NCBI RefSeq assembly: GCF_010093815.1
Contig: NW_022985551.1
Location: 578,614-642,613, forward strand
Direction: 5' to 3'
Length of the DNA: 64,000 bases
Origin: Pseudovirgaria hyperparasitica
Lineage: Eukaryota > Ascomycota > Dothideomycetes > Acrospermales > Acrospermaceae
The translations under genes were made by a program, and so were the position numbers. Under the pieces are notes generated by a model. The model did not search any database. It was not told where the DNA came from and saw only the letters and a program-made list of their open reading frames with translations. Shown one piece after another: positions 33,669 through 43,730 of the stretch. Position 1 is the stretch's first letter; each line of letters opens with the position of its first letter.

Positions 33669-34877
33669 ATGGATCCTTACGTTCCTATCCTGTCCGAAAG
33701 CGACTGGGATGAGTTGCGAGATACTGTGATTGATATCGATGTAAGAGACTTCCAAGGCATGTTGCTGGTATGTATTGGGAGACTCGTCGATGGCACGATT
33801 TCGGCCGGAAGCAAGGTATTTGCCAACATCTCCGAAGACAATCAGGAAAGATGCAGTTATCTCATCACACGCGGCTACCTGGTATACGAAGACGCCTTCA
33901 CCGGAATCCTCGAGCCCTTCATCATCAGCCGTGTCCGTAAGAGCGGTGGCAAGCTCCCTTTTCGAACTATAGGAATCAACGACGTTGTGGACCCGATTAT
34001 TCCTTGCAAATTCTTGGCTGCTGATATATATCACGCCGGACCCAACATGCGTGCATTGGGCTATCGCATGCTCGAGTATTATCGCTTGTGTGGAAGCGTT
34101 CGTCCAGATGTTGTTGAGATGATGGCCAAAATATACGAGACAAGGGCGCTTACGAAGCCACCTCAGTCCCCAAAGCGCCACGGAGCAAAGTATAATGTAC
34201 AGCCTCAGAAGCGGATCTCTCAGGAGCCTTCTCGCCAGCCTGAAATGACGGCAAGAGAAGTCGTGAGTATAACAAGGTCTAGAAGTGGCGATCACTGATC
34301 GTGACAGATTATCATTGATGACTCGGACGACAACAAGTCGGTGAAGCCTGAACACAATTTTCAATCCGAGCCCACGCTTCTGAGTCGTCTGCGTTCGGTA
34401 TCGTCTTTTTCCATTTCTTCATCAGTCGAGTCTGCTAACACGGAGCGCGTGTACAAGTCCGTTCGCGGTCGTCAAGCTACCCCCGGCGTCGCTCTTCGCC
34501 AGCGTGTACACATGCGAAACCATCTTCCACGATCACTGTCAGGAGTGGGTCCTCTGACCACTCGCGACCGCCAGCCAGTAACACCCGGTCGTCAGCTTCT
34601 CCCAGCACCAGTAATGAGCGATCTTGGCGTCACCACACCTCCAAATTCGCCCCCGACTGTCGAAAACTTAGGTGCCAATGGGCGACCAATGTCCAGAGTT
34701 TTACGCAGACATGTCGACAAAGCTCGCTTCGTGTATTCGGCGCATGAGACATTGAACGACGCATGTCAGCTAATCACCAGTGAGGCTCGGGTGCTTAGTC
34801 TACTTGAGCGTGGAAAGGTTGCAAGGCTCTTGGCTAAGGTGATGGGAGATGTGAGCGCAGCGCTGGAGGATCTCTGA
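33669..34877 (+). CDS. orphan protein, paralogue B
   Basis: Two exons (33669-34262, 34308-34877; 45-nt GT-AG intron, phase 0, REV | IIIDDSDD) give 387 aa. The N-terminal ~165 residues resemble the gene at 29666: LVCIGRLVDGTISAGSKVF against LVCIGTLRPSTRLPGAKVF, with similar spacing to the following hydrophobic segments. The central region is basic and disordered (SPKRHGAKYN ... RSLSGVG). The C-terminus is a conserved-looking helix pair (HVDKARFVYSAHETLNDAC; SLLERGKVARLLAKVMGDV). The acidic IIIDDSDD resembles a SUMO-interacting motif, which would suggest a nuclear protein, but that is an inference. The upstream frame is open to 33567; MDPYVPILSESDWDEL is the first ATG. Confidence 0.65.
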
Positions 34878-35308
34878 TGGTCTAGGAATGGTCCGTGTTG
34901 GTTATCAGTTCAATGTCGGACAGTAAGACCCATCGTGGCTTTCTGCTGTTGTAGAGTCTCGAAGGAGGACCTGAGGAGGTATGAATCGTTTGAGATGCAT
35001 GTGTCGCATTTTGCCAGAGCATGATTGTGGAGGGTGCTTCATCATTTGTTCGTATGATGCACATATATGCATTCACACATGTTCTATCGTTTGTTTGATG
35101 AATGCAGACATCAGACAGTCTCAAGTATTTGAGAGATGGTACACCACGTGCGATTAGCATTCAGCTATAAAGTAATTGATATTTCTCACATTTGAATTGG
35201 ACCTACTTGGGAATCTAGTATACATACGTCATAGTAGAACGCGGTGATATTAATGATTGCGGTAAATCCATCCTTTAAGCTAATGTGTACGTAGGTTTGA
35301 TCGCTCTT
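34878..35308. other. convergent intergenic region
   Basis: 3' flanks of the plus-strand orphan and of the minus-strand 85-aa gene. No coding or structural signal is seen. Confidence 0.4.
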
Positions 35309-35730
35309 CTACCTCTTCGGCGGTCGTCTCTTAAGTTTAAATGTGTATTGTAGGTCAATCGCCTGCTCCTTCATTTCCTGCCAAACGTAATGCCACTGAC
35401 CTTTCTCTCCTACTTATGCGTTAACAATTGAGTCTTTCTAGTAAGTTTTAATGTACCATACCTTCTCGTTGCAGACCGCCCATCTCTTCTGGTGGCTTCT
35501 CGCCTGTCCTAAGCTGATGAACTCTTTTATGAACGCGACGCACGGCATGGTGAAAACTAGGCTGACGCAGGAGCTGTAAATTCATGTATCAGTGTCTGTC
35601 ATAGTTCTACGTAGATATGTGGATGGCTTGCATACCCATTCGGCAGCCTTTGTCTGCGAAATGTCAGTCTGCATTGTAGGCTGTGGAGTGGCGAAGAACT
35701 TGCCTCGAACACTGCTAGCCACCACCTCAT
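35309..35730 (-). CDS. 85-aa four-exon conserved-looking protein (unlisted)
   Basis: Four exons (35730-35704, 35653-35636, 35573-35462, 35409-35309) with introns of 50, 62 and 52 nt assemble an 85-aa protein with phases 0, 0 and 1. The pieces are MRWWLAVFE | TKAAEW | LLRQPSFHHAVRRVHKRVHQ ... EEMGGLQRE | GEKGQWHYVWQEMKEQAIDL, ending KRRPPKR. The second exon is only 18 nt. Intron 1 has a GC donor (GAG|GCAAGT) and branch GACTGAC. The basic amphipathic helix FHHAVRRVHKRVH and the basic tail suggest a small mitochondrial or nucleic-acid-associated protein. My impression is of a widely conserved fungal small protein, but I cannot name it. It is divergent from APC2. Confidence 0.7.
35654..35703 (-). 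other. GC-AG intron in 85-aa gene
   Basis: 50-nt intron with donor GAG|GCAAGT (the optimal GC-donor context), branch AGACTGAC and acceptor TCGCAG. It joins exon 1 (VFE) to the 18-nt exon 2 in phase 0. Confidence 0.65.
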
Positions 35731-36294
35731 CTCGAGACGGTGTCTTCAGTGGCTACAGCATTGAGCATGCGAATCGCGATATACTGTTTCTCTTGTATGC
35801 ACAGGGTCGGTGGTCCGTTGATGAACACTGCACCGAACTTCAGTGATATCAGCGTGCCTTGTAGAATGTCCTACACGCTTTATCGATAAGAGGTATTAAT
35901 GCCTTAGGCATCAAAATTGATGGACAGCTTCCAGATAACAGAGTAGGCGGTTTATAGACATTATGAAACTTGAACGGAATATTTCAGGTAGCTTAAATCG
36001 TCTACAAGTTCAAGATTTGGACATCTTTTCGAATTCCACATCGGTATCACTATAGGCAGGCCGGGCTTGTCACGTGAATACGTGATAGTGCAGACGCGCC
36101 TTCTATCCCGCGCCCGGCCCCACGCGCTCCCCTGTGGATCGTCAACGTTCAGAACGAGCAAACGACCTATCGGGAATTTGTTACTATCTGAAACGTCGAG
36201 ATCATGCCGCAGTCATAATAGAGAGGCGTTGTTTCCTGTCTAAGAGGATCATTCACAGCATGCTCCAATAGCATAACGCGACGGAGAGTTTGCA
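35731..36294. promoter_or_regulatory. divergent promoter, 85-aa gene and APC2
   Basis: 564 bp. It contains a CACGTG palindrome at 36071-36076 followed by ACGTG, and two ACGCG cores (about 36094 and 36122). The latter resemble MCB/MBF cell-cycle elements, which would suit an APC/C gene. Function is inferred only. Confidence 0.4.
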
Positions 36295-38761
36295 ATGATG
36301 ACCAATACAAGACTGAGGCATCATGCCGCCGTATTTGAGTCTGTGTTCCAAGGAGCGGACTCTAAAGCTGAGGGGTTACATTTCGCATCGATAGGGCCAG
36401 ACCGCGAAAAAGCAGCCAATCCCGAGATACTGATAGATACTGTGTGTGGTTCTTGCTCGCACTATGTTCGCGCAGGATGTTGACGCCTTCAGGTCGAAAC
36501 ATACATCATGAAGATTCGATCGCATTTTACGATCACCTTGCAGCCCAAGGTCCAATCCATGCTGGCAACGTCAATTGAGTGTAAACGCGCATGGGAAGTA
36601 CTCGAGAACATCGCACAGTCATATGGTCGTGCGCGAACCTCTTATACTCAGTCTTTTACGGACGGACTCACACAAATGATCAAGCAAGAAGCCAGAACTG
36701 AGACCGATGTGCAAAATATGGCCAAGGACGCTGTCAGGAGATTTCAACGCGAACTAGAGTCATTGTTCGTCCAGGCTATACCTGCTAAGCGATTCTCGAA
36801 AACCCTGAGCTATGTTCTTTTTGATGCGGGATGTAAGTTATTCCGCTTACACATGAATGCTCCAAACTTTTCGATTCACTCTACTGAAACTGGGGATGTG
36901 AAAAGACGACTCGTACAGCTGCTAAAAGGTCTACAAATGGTCGGACTGGGAGGAGACGCAGCTCACCGATCATTCGCTCATGCCATGGACAAGTTACTGA
37001 GTGAATTCGTCGTGAGCCACTACATGAAGGTAGATTGGTATGGCAAGCTTTCGGTGACAGCGAAGTTAAAAGAATGGATCAAAGACGGCTTTGGACAACT
37101 TGTTTTGTTAGTCATGGAGTGCCTGACCGACAGCACTACAACAGTGAAGCTCACATTTGGTATGGCTGAAATTACATCTTGGCAAAAGATGGCCATCGAA
37201 CGTCTTGGTAGAGCTCGTGCGGACAACCTCTTTGATTACATAGTGAACTGGGATCAGTCCATCGGCGCCATATTAGATCTCAAGGTTCGATAACATGAGC
37301 CTCTGTAGTTCATTTATCTGGTCTAACAGATTGTAGGAATATCTCACCACGAACTCTGAAAGAGCACACCTAGTCGTCTCGTTCACAGGCCAGCTCTATC
37401 GGCGCCTCCTGCGCCCAGGGACAACAACTACCCATATCCTAGACATATACATTTATGTCATTAGGGCTTTCAAAGAACTCGATCCTAAAGGGGTGTTATT
37501 AGAACGTGTCGCTCTACCCATCAGACGATATCTGAAAGATCGCACTGACACGGCCAAAATTATTGTATCAAGTTTACTTGCAGATATTCAGGATGAAGAC
37601 GGCAATCATGTCGATCCAGGTGGTGACATTTCAATAGAGATAGCCACAGAAATGCTCAAGCCTATCTCATCCACTGCTAACGACCACGACGACGATCTTA
37701 ACTGGGGAGACCTGAATTGGACCCCGGAACCAGTAGACGCCTCTGCTGAATACAAGAGCTCGAGAGCAAACGACGTCATATCCTACCTCCTCACCCTCTT
37801 CGATCCAGGCGACTTCATCACTGAGCTGAAAAATATCCTCGGCGAACACCTCCTCACAAATTCAGACTCCTCATTTGACAAAGAGATTCGCCTTCTCGAA
37901 CTCTTCAAGCTCCGATTAGGTGACTCCCAAATGCAAGCCTGCGACGTCATGCTTCGCGACGTGGTCGACTCCAAACGACTCAACACCACAATTTCTTCCT
38001 CCCGTCCCACAAAACCCCCTATCCGCGCACATGTTCTGTCTTCTTTCTTCTGGCCTCCCCTCCGCGACGATACATTCACCATTCCCGCCACAGTTGCCGA
38101 AGCGCAGGCCATCTACGCCGCCGGATTCGAAGCTATCAAGGACATGCGCAAATTGCACTGGCTGCCCGCTCTGGGTAAAGTCACCGTCGAGCTCGAGCTA
38201 CAGGACCGCGAAGTGTCCGTCGACTGCACGACATGGCAAGCCAGCGTAATTCACGCGTTCCAACGCTCTTCGTCCGAGCCCCAGCGCGTCGGCGGTGTTG
38301 CGCGCTCTGTGCAGCAGCTCGAGGACCACCTGGCAATGGACGAAGCGCTCGTGCGCAATGCACTCGCATTCTGGGTTGGTGAACGCGTGCTTGCGCCACA
38401 TCCAGACACTCCAGACACATATGTCGTACTCGAACGCCTTACCAGTGCGGCACGCACGACACGGGCGGAGGTCGAGGCCGCCAAAGAAGAGGCAGCAATG
38501 GAGGCACCCGGGGGCGGCGGAGTCGTTACAGCTAATGACCTTCTCGATCGTAATCGCAGTCTGTACGAGACGTTCGTGGTAGGAATGTTGACGAACCAGG
38601 GCGGCATGACGAGGGCTCGGATCTTGATGATGCTGAAGATGGCGGTACCAGGTGGGTTTCCTGGTGGAGCGGAGGACGTGGGGACTGTGCTCGAGGGCTT
38701 GAGAGAGGCTGGCAAGGTGGACAGCACCGGGGCCGACGTGTGGGCTGTCAAGAAGGGATGA
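36295..38761 (+). CDS. APC2: anaphase-promoting complex subunit 2 (cullin)
   Basis: Cullin-like scaffold of the APC/C ubiquitin ligase, which holds the RING subunit Apc11. Three exons (36295-36441, 36493-37284, 37337-38761) give 787 aa. The cullin-homology stretch is clear: LDPKGVLLERVALPIRRYLKD, KIIVSSLLAD, FDKEIRLLELFKLRLGDSQM, ACDVMLRDVVDSKR, and HVLSSFFWPPL. The C-terminal winged-helix APC2 domain is GGMTRARILMMLKMAVPGGF ... GADVWAVKK. Intron 2 uses a poor donor (AAG|GTTCGA) but restores AILDLK | EYLTTNSERA, as in relatives. Exon 1 is my inference: MMTNTRLRHHAAVFESVFQG, spliced at GTGTGT to VETYIMKIRSHF. Further 5' exons cannot be excluded because fungal Apc2 is usually longer. Confidence 0.88.
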
Positions 38762-39393
38762 ACCATGGTGTGAGCGCGTACGCCAGAAACTTCAATATCG
38801 TTAGGGAGTAGCATGAGGTGCCTACGGGACTTGCTATGATACCACGTATGATACAGCCATGACATAATAGAGGTATCGATCTCTAAGAACCAGAAGCCAC
38901 GTTTTTCAATATGCGCGCAGACATCCCCCCTCCCCTTAAACCTTTCCACGAAACATCGCAGACTTTCCAGCACGCCCGTTCTAAACTGGGCAATAAGAAC
39001 CCCCCAAACTGAGAAAGCTAGCTCATGTTCAGACACGACGCTCGCGACTAAACCGTGAACCTCGAAAGACAACAGAATATCAGCCATGGGCCCTCCTCGT
39101 AAACGCACGTGCATGAAACATTTGAATGGCTGTGACAACCCACTGAGCGGGCTGAAGACATTCGGAAGTATTGAGGGGTATTGGCTTAGTATGGCTGGGC
39201 GCAGACGAGGATGGTGTGTTGTCGCTTTTATTGCAGTCAGTCATAATTTTTGAGGCTTAAAGAGCTCCGTGGGAGAATCATGACAGCGGCCAAGATATTC
39301 GCGTTACAACGTTGTATATTAGCTCTTACGTTCACTAGGCCACTATGATAGGTGTATTGAAGCTCTATGGTAGTCGTCTGTCTAGTGCTCATT
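38762..39393. other. intergenic, convergent; contains part of a long antisense ORF
   Basis: Between APC2 (+) and SKI3 (-). A minus-strand frame open from 39138 to 38251 runs through this interval and into the APC2 3' end in antisense. From its ATG at 39087 about 110 codons lie outside APC2. No domain is recognised, so I do not call a gene. Confidence 0.35.
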
Positions 39394-42300
39394 TCAACCC
39401 ATAGCACCTTCGACAGCCTCGGATAATGTCTCCCATCCCACCCTCATCCATGGCGCAAGAGCCGTTGCTCTCTGAGCATCTGCCGCAGTCCCGGTGCCAC
39501 TATACGCTTTGGCCAGATCCGCTGCATCTAATGGCCCCATTGGCGGGACTGCGCGCCTCGCACTTACCAGCGCCATTTCCGCTGGAAACACCGCGTCGGT
39601 TTCGCCCGCGAGTTGCGCCCAGCCATGCGGCTGGCCGGGACTGAGTAGGATGCTTTTCTGGATAGACGCCAAGACAGGGCTTGGATCATTGTCTGTTGCT
39701 GATTTGGAAGAAAGCGATGCGATGGCATCGAGTACGATTTCTACGCGCCGCGCCTGTAGTGTATCAATGCTCACGCTTCCGCTCCGGATATTTGCCAGGT
39801 CTTCGTATACAGCCTCGAGCGCCTCAGTGTCGTTCTCGATAGCAGCCATGGCGCCGAGCAGGATGATAGCGTCGACATTTTGGGCGTCCGAGGAGCTGAT
39901 AACGTCGAACAATTGGTCGCGCGCGACGTCTTTTTCATTTGCACCGCCATCGGCCCACAGGATAGTTGCGAGGAGGCAAACTACCTCTGCGGAGGATGCG
40001 GATTCTTCGAGAGCGGTGCGGAAGGCTGCGATGGCTTGTGAGGCGGATAACTGATCAAATGTGGTGCGTGCGAGATAGTGGTAGGCGAGGCCGAGTACGA
40101 GGCGACAACTTAGACGGATTCGAGTAATTGTAGAAACGTCAATGGTGAGTGAGTCACTGTCAGAGGTCAGATCGAGAGCTGTGTCTGCATTTTCAGCGGC
40201 GGTAGCATAGGCATGTGTAGCCAGGAGATTACGGGCGAGGTCGGCTTTTGCGGCCGCGAAGCATGATAGTGAGGTAAGAGATTCCGTGGTCTCGTATTCT
40301 GCTTCGAGATCCGAGCACAAGGTTTTCAGAGTCTCGACAGCTGCAGAGTAGTCGCCAATTCGTTCGAAGTAGATCGCATAGAGGTGTCTGAAAGGTGTAT
40401 CGGTGGGTGTTTGGGAGATCAGCTGCTGGAGAGCGAAAAGGGGTTGGATGAGGTTTGTGATGTTGCTCGAGTCTGCAGCCGAGGACAAGAGATGATCAAA
40501 CGTTGACAGGGTATATTGTTGTTTCGTGATGAGCAAGGCAGAGTCTGATATTTCGAAAGCATGTGTGAAGTGGGACAGAGCCTCTCTAGCATCTCCCCAG
40601 AGGAGAGCAATGAGGCCCTCTCCAACCCAAGCATGGGCATAGTCTGGATCAGTTGACTGTGCGCGGCTAAAGGCCTGGTGTGCCAGCTCAAGGTCATTAC
40701 GTAGAAGGTACAAGGTTCCAAGGTTGGTCCAGACCACCACACTTCGCTCGTTAAGATGAAGACTTCGTACAAAACAGTGCTGCGCGACTTTTGGGTTGAG
40801 CTGTGTTGATACTACTCCTAGTGCATTCCAAAATTCTGAGTTACCAGCTTCTAGCTCGATAGCACGTTTAAAGCATTTCATTGCGGCTTTGAGATGTTTC
40901 GTCACTTTTTCGCCTTGTACGCTGCCATCAGGATTCTGTTCAATGTGGACGTGTGCTCTATGCTCGGTCCAACCAAGATTATACCATGATACAGCTCTCG
41001 CGTGTATGTCATTAGCACAGCTATAGATAGCGCGCTTTTGAGCAAGAATGGAAGCATGTAGTACAAGACGGAGCTTCGAAGTTGCTCCCTCTTCATCCGA
41101 TGATACAATCTCCTTGACCTGATCGGCGCCTACTTTGTTTGTCTCGACGAAGATATCAAACTCCTCGATGTTTATATTCTTTTCAAGCAGAACCCGAATT
41201 TTGTCGAATGGTATGTGATCCAGTTTGCTCTGTACGGCAGAGAAGACGGCGCAAGCATCACCGACAGCTTTCCATAGATTGAAAGCCTCGGGTTTGTAGT
41301 CTGCGATTTCTGTAGCGGTCTCAATAGCTCGTATAGCGCTTTGGGCTGCCTGGCCAAAGAATCCTGTAGCGAGGCTTTTCCAAGCTTGGTCGACAAGAGT
41401 TTGGAGAAGTGCAATTGCTACACCGAATTCTTGCTTGCGTTCTCTTAATACCTCTTCATACCCAGCAGTAGCTGCTTCGTATTCTCCAAGCTCACGGTTG
41501 ACATTTGCCAGCATATACTTCGTGAACCAGGCCTCGCCAGTCTTCTTCATCATAACGCCTTCCGCTGGATTCTCTGCATACTTGAAGGTCCGTGCAGCGG
41601 AGTTGTATCGTCCTGAATTATGATAACTTTCGCCAAGACCAACGTACGAATGGTAGTCATCTGGACTTATTCGAAGGGCGGCTAGAAAGGACACAACACT
41701 TTTGGAGTACTCCTGTTTGTTCATTTGCACCACACCAAGTGCAGAGAATGGCCAGCTGATGCCTTTCTTCTTTCTAGATCCTGGTGGAGGCTTTGCTTTA
41801 CCTGAGTCGACTACTCGTTGTGCAATGATCTCCACAATATCCCATTCGCCTTGATCCGCAAACGACCGTGCTAAGCGTTCTGCTGCAACAATCTCTGATG
41901 CTGAGAGCTCGAAAGCTTTCTGGAAACATGACCTTGCTCTCTTCTTATCCTTGGCATAGTCGGCATAGTAATTGCCCAGACTAGTATAGGCGGGTGCAAA
42001 GTTTGGATTCGCTTTTATCGCAGCTAAGAACATCGCATATGCCCTTTTTCGATCTTTCCGCGCGGCCTTTGACGAGTCTAACTCCCATTGACATACACCA
42101 ATCCGATAGCATGTTTGAGATCGCAAGTCCCTAGTGCGCGAGTCTTTCAGATCTATCTGTTCGAGGAGCTGTTCGAGCTCTGCGCGGCCAGTGGCGTAGT
42201 CTCCGTTGAGAGCTTTACACCAGGCAGCCTCCGTACCTATTCGAATGTTCGAGTCGTCTCGCTCGAAAGCTTTCCTCAAGAATCCAATCGCCTCGGCGTA

Positions 42301-43730
42301 TTCCTCCTCTTCCTCTAACACTAAACCGACGCCTATCAATGCAGGCGTAAACTGAGGCTTTCTTGATAGAATATCGCTGAAGATTGATTTCGCTTCCGGA
42401 TGGTGTCGTGGTGTCTGATACTGCACAAGTGATGTACCAAGGACGCTGTTGAGAGAATCAAGGTCATTCTGGAGCTTCAAACCAGACTTTTGACATTCGG
42501 ATTTGAGAAGTTTTAGAGCCTTCCGTGATGTCTCCACGGAGCTTTCATACTCTTCTGTGTAGAGATAGTACTCCGAAATAAGACGATGGGCTAGGTATGA
42601 GTCTTTTGCGGCGTCAATGCCATCTGTCATGAGTAGCAAAACATCTTCAGATGTCAACGGCCCGTCTTGCTCGTCGTCCGAATTCTCCAAAGCTGCGCCG
42701 CCTTCGTCGGAATCGTCCTCTGGGAATGGTGATCTATCGCTAGCCAAGTATGCTTTGAGCACTTTTGCGAGGCCATTCTCTGGAAAGAACTCAACGAACT
42801 CTCTCAGTACGTTGACATCCATCTCAGCAATCTCTTCAACGTCTTTCCATTCGAGTTCAATCTGCCAAGCAAGCAGAAATGAGTGCTTGATTATTACCAT
42901 GCCTTCTGCCATTTTGATGACTTGTTTCCTCCTTTCTTCTTTCTTGTCCGAGGGCGTGACGACGAGCACATCGTAAATCCTTTGAAGAAGCTTCTCTTCG
43001 TACTCTCTCCGTACGTCATCTTCATTTGTCCAGTCAATGACTTGCTGATACAGCTCTTCCAAGTCGCTTCTCTCGAACACCTCTCTCCTAACCTCATTCG
43101 TGACCTGTCCAATCCTTGCACCAAGTCTCGTCCTCCTCTCACCAATTTCTTTGTTAATCTTCTCTTTCTCCTCAGTCTCGGTAAGTTCAACCAGGCGCTT
43201 GTACGTTATCGCAGGATGCGAAATCCTGCCCTCCAGAAAGTCATACAGACTACTGTTCGGTAAGAGTACCCGCAGGGCTTTTGAATATTGTAATTTCGTG
43301 CCATTAGCTTTTGCGAAACCTACGAGCTTGTCAACCGCCTCTTGGCATCTATGCTTGTCCTCCGCAACTGCATAAATCCCTGCAATCTTGACTGAAAGAT
43401 CGATATATTGATCGACCTTCTTTCCTCCCTGTGAGCCATAAAGCTCTCGCAAGCCAAGGTATGGGTCTTTCTCGTTCGGCCTGAGGGCTGCAGCGGATTC
43501 GTAGGCGGAACTAGCATCGTCTGTTCTGCCTAGCTTGTCGTAGGCGCGACCAAGGAATAGTTTACTTTGTGCGTCAGTTAGGTTTCTGGATGTGTATGTG
43601 TCGACAATTACGCAAAGTAGTTTTCGGGATCGTTGGAGAGAACTCGAAGTGCCTGTTCAACAGCGTCCCCCCACTTGCCCGCATCGATTGCAGCTTTTGC
43701 AGCTTTGAGGGCTGCTTTCGAACTAGACAT
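39394..43730 (-). CDS. SKI3: Superkiller protein 3, TPR scaffold of the Ski complex
   Basis: Large tetratricopeptide scaffold of the Ski complex (Ski2-Ski3-Ski8), which feeds mRNAs into the cytoplasmic exosome. Two exons (43730-43612, 43564-39394; 47-nt intron with branch CCTAACTGAC, join YFA | KLFLGRAYDKLG) give 1429 aa, normal for fungal Ski3. TPR motifs recur along the whole chain: AKAAIDAGKWGDAVEQAL, FAPAYTSLGNYYADYAKDKK, SWPFSALGVVQMNKQEYSKS, VVVWTNLGTLYLLRNDLELA, and YAHAWVGEGLIALLWGDARE. An acidic linker (DDSDEGGAALENSDDEQDG) sits near residue 330. The start MSSSKAALKAAKAAIDAG follows the family. Confidence 0.93.

Noticed and set aside
33636-34364. 242-codon minus-strand frame opposite orphan paralogue B
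   Set aside because: Fully antisense to a spliced gene with a paralogue nearby, and it shows no domain. The sense strand explains the openness.
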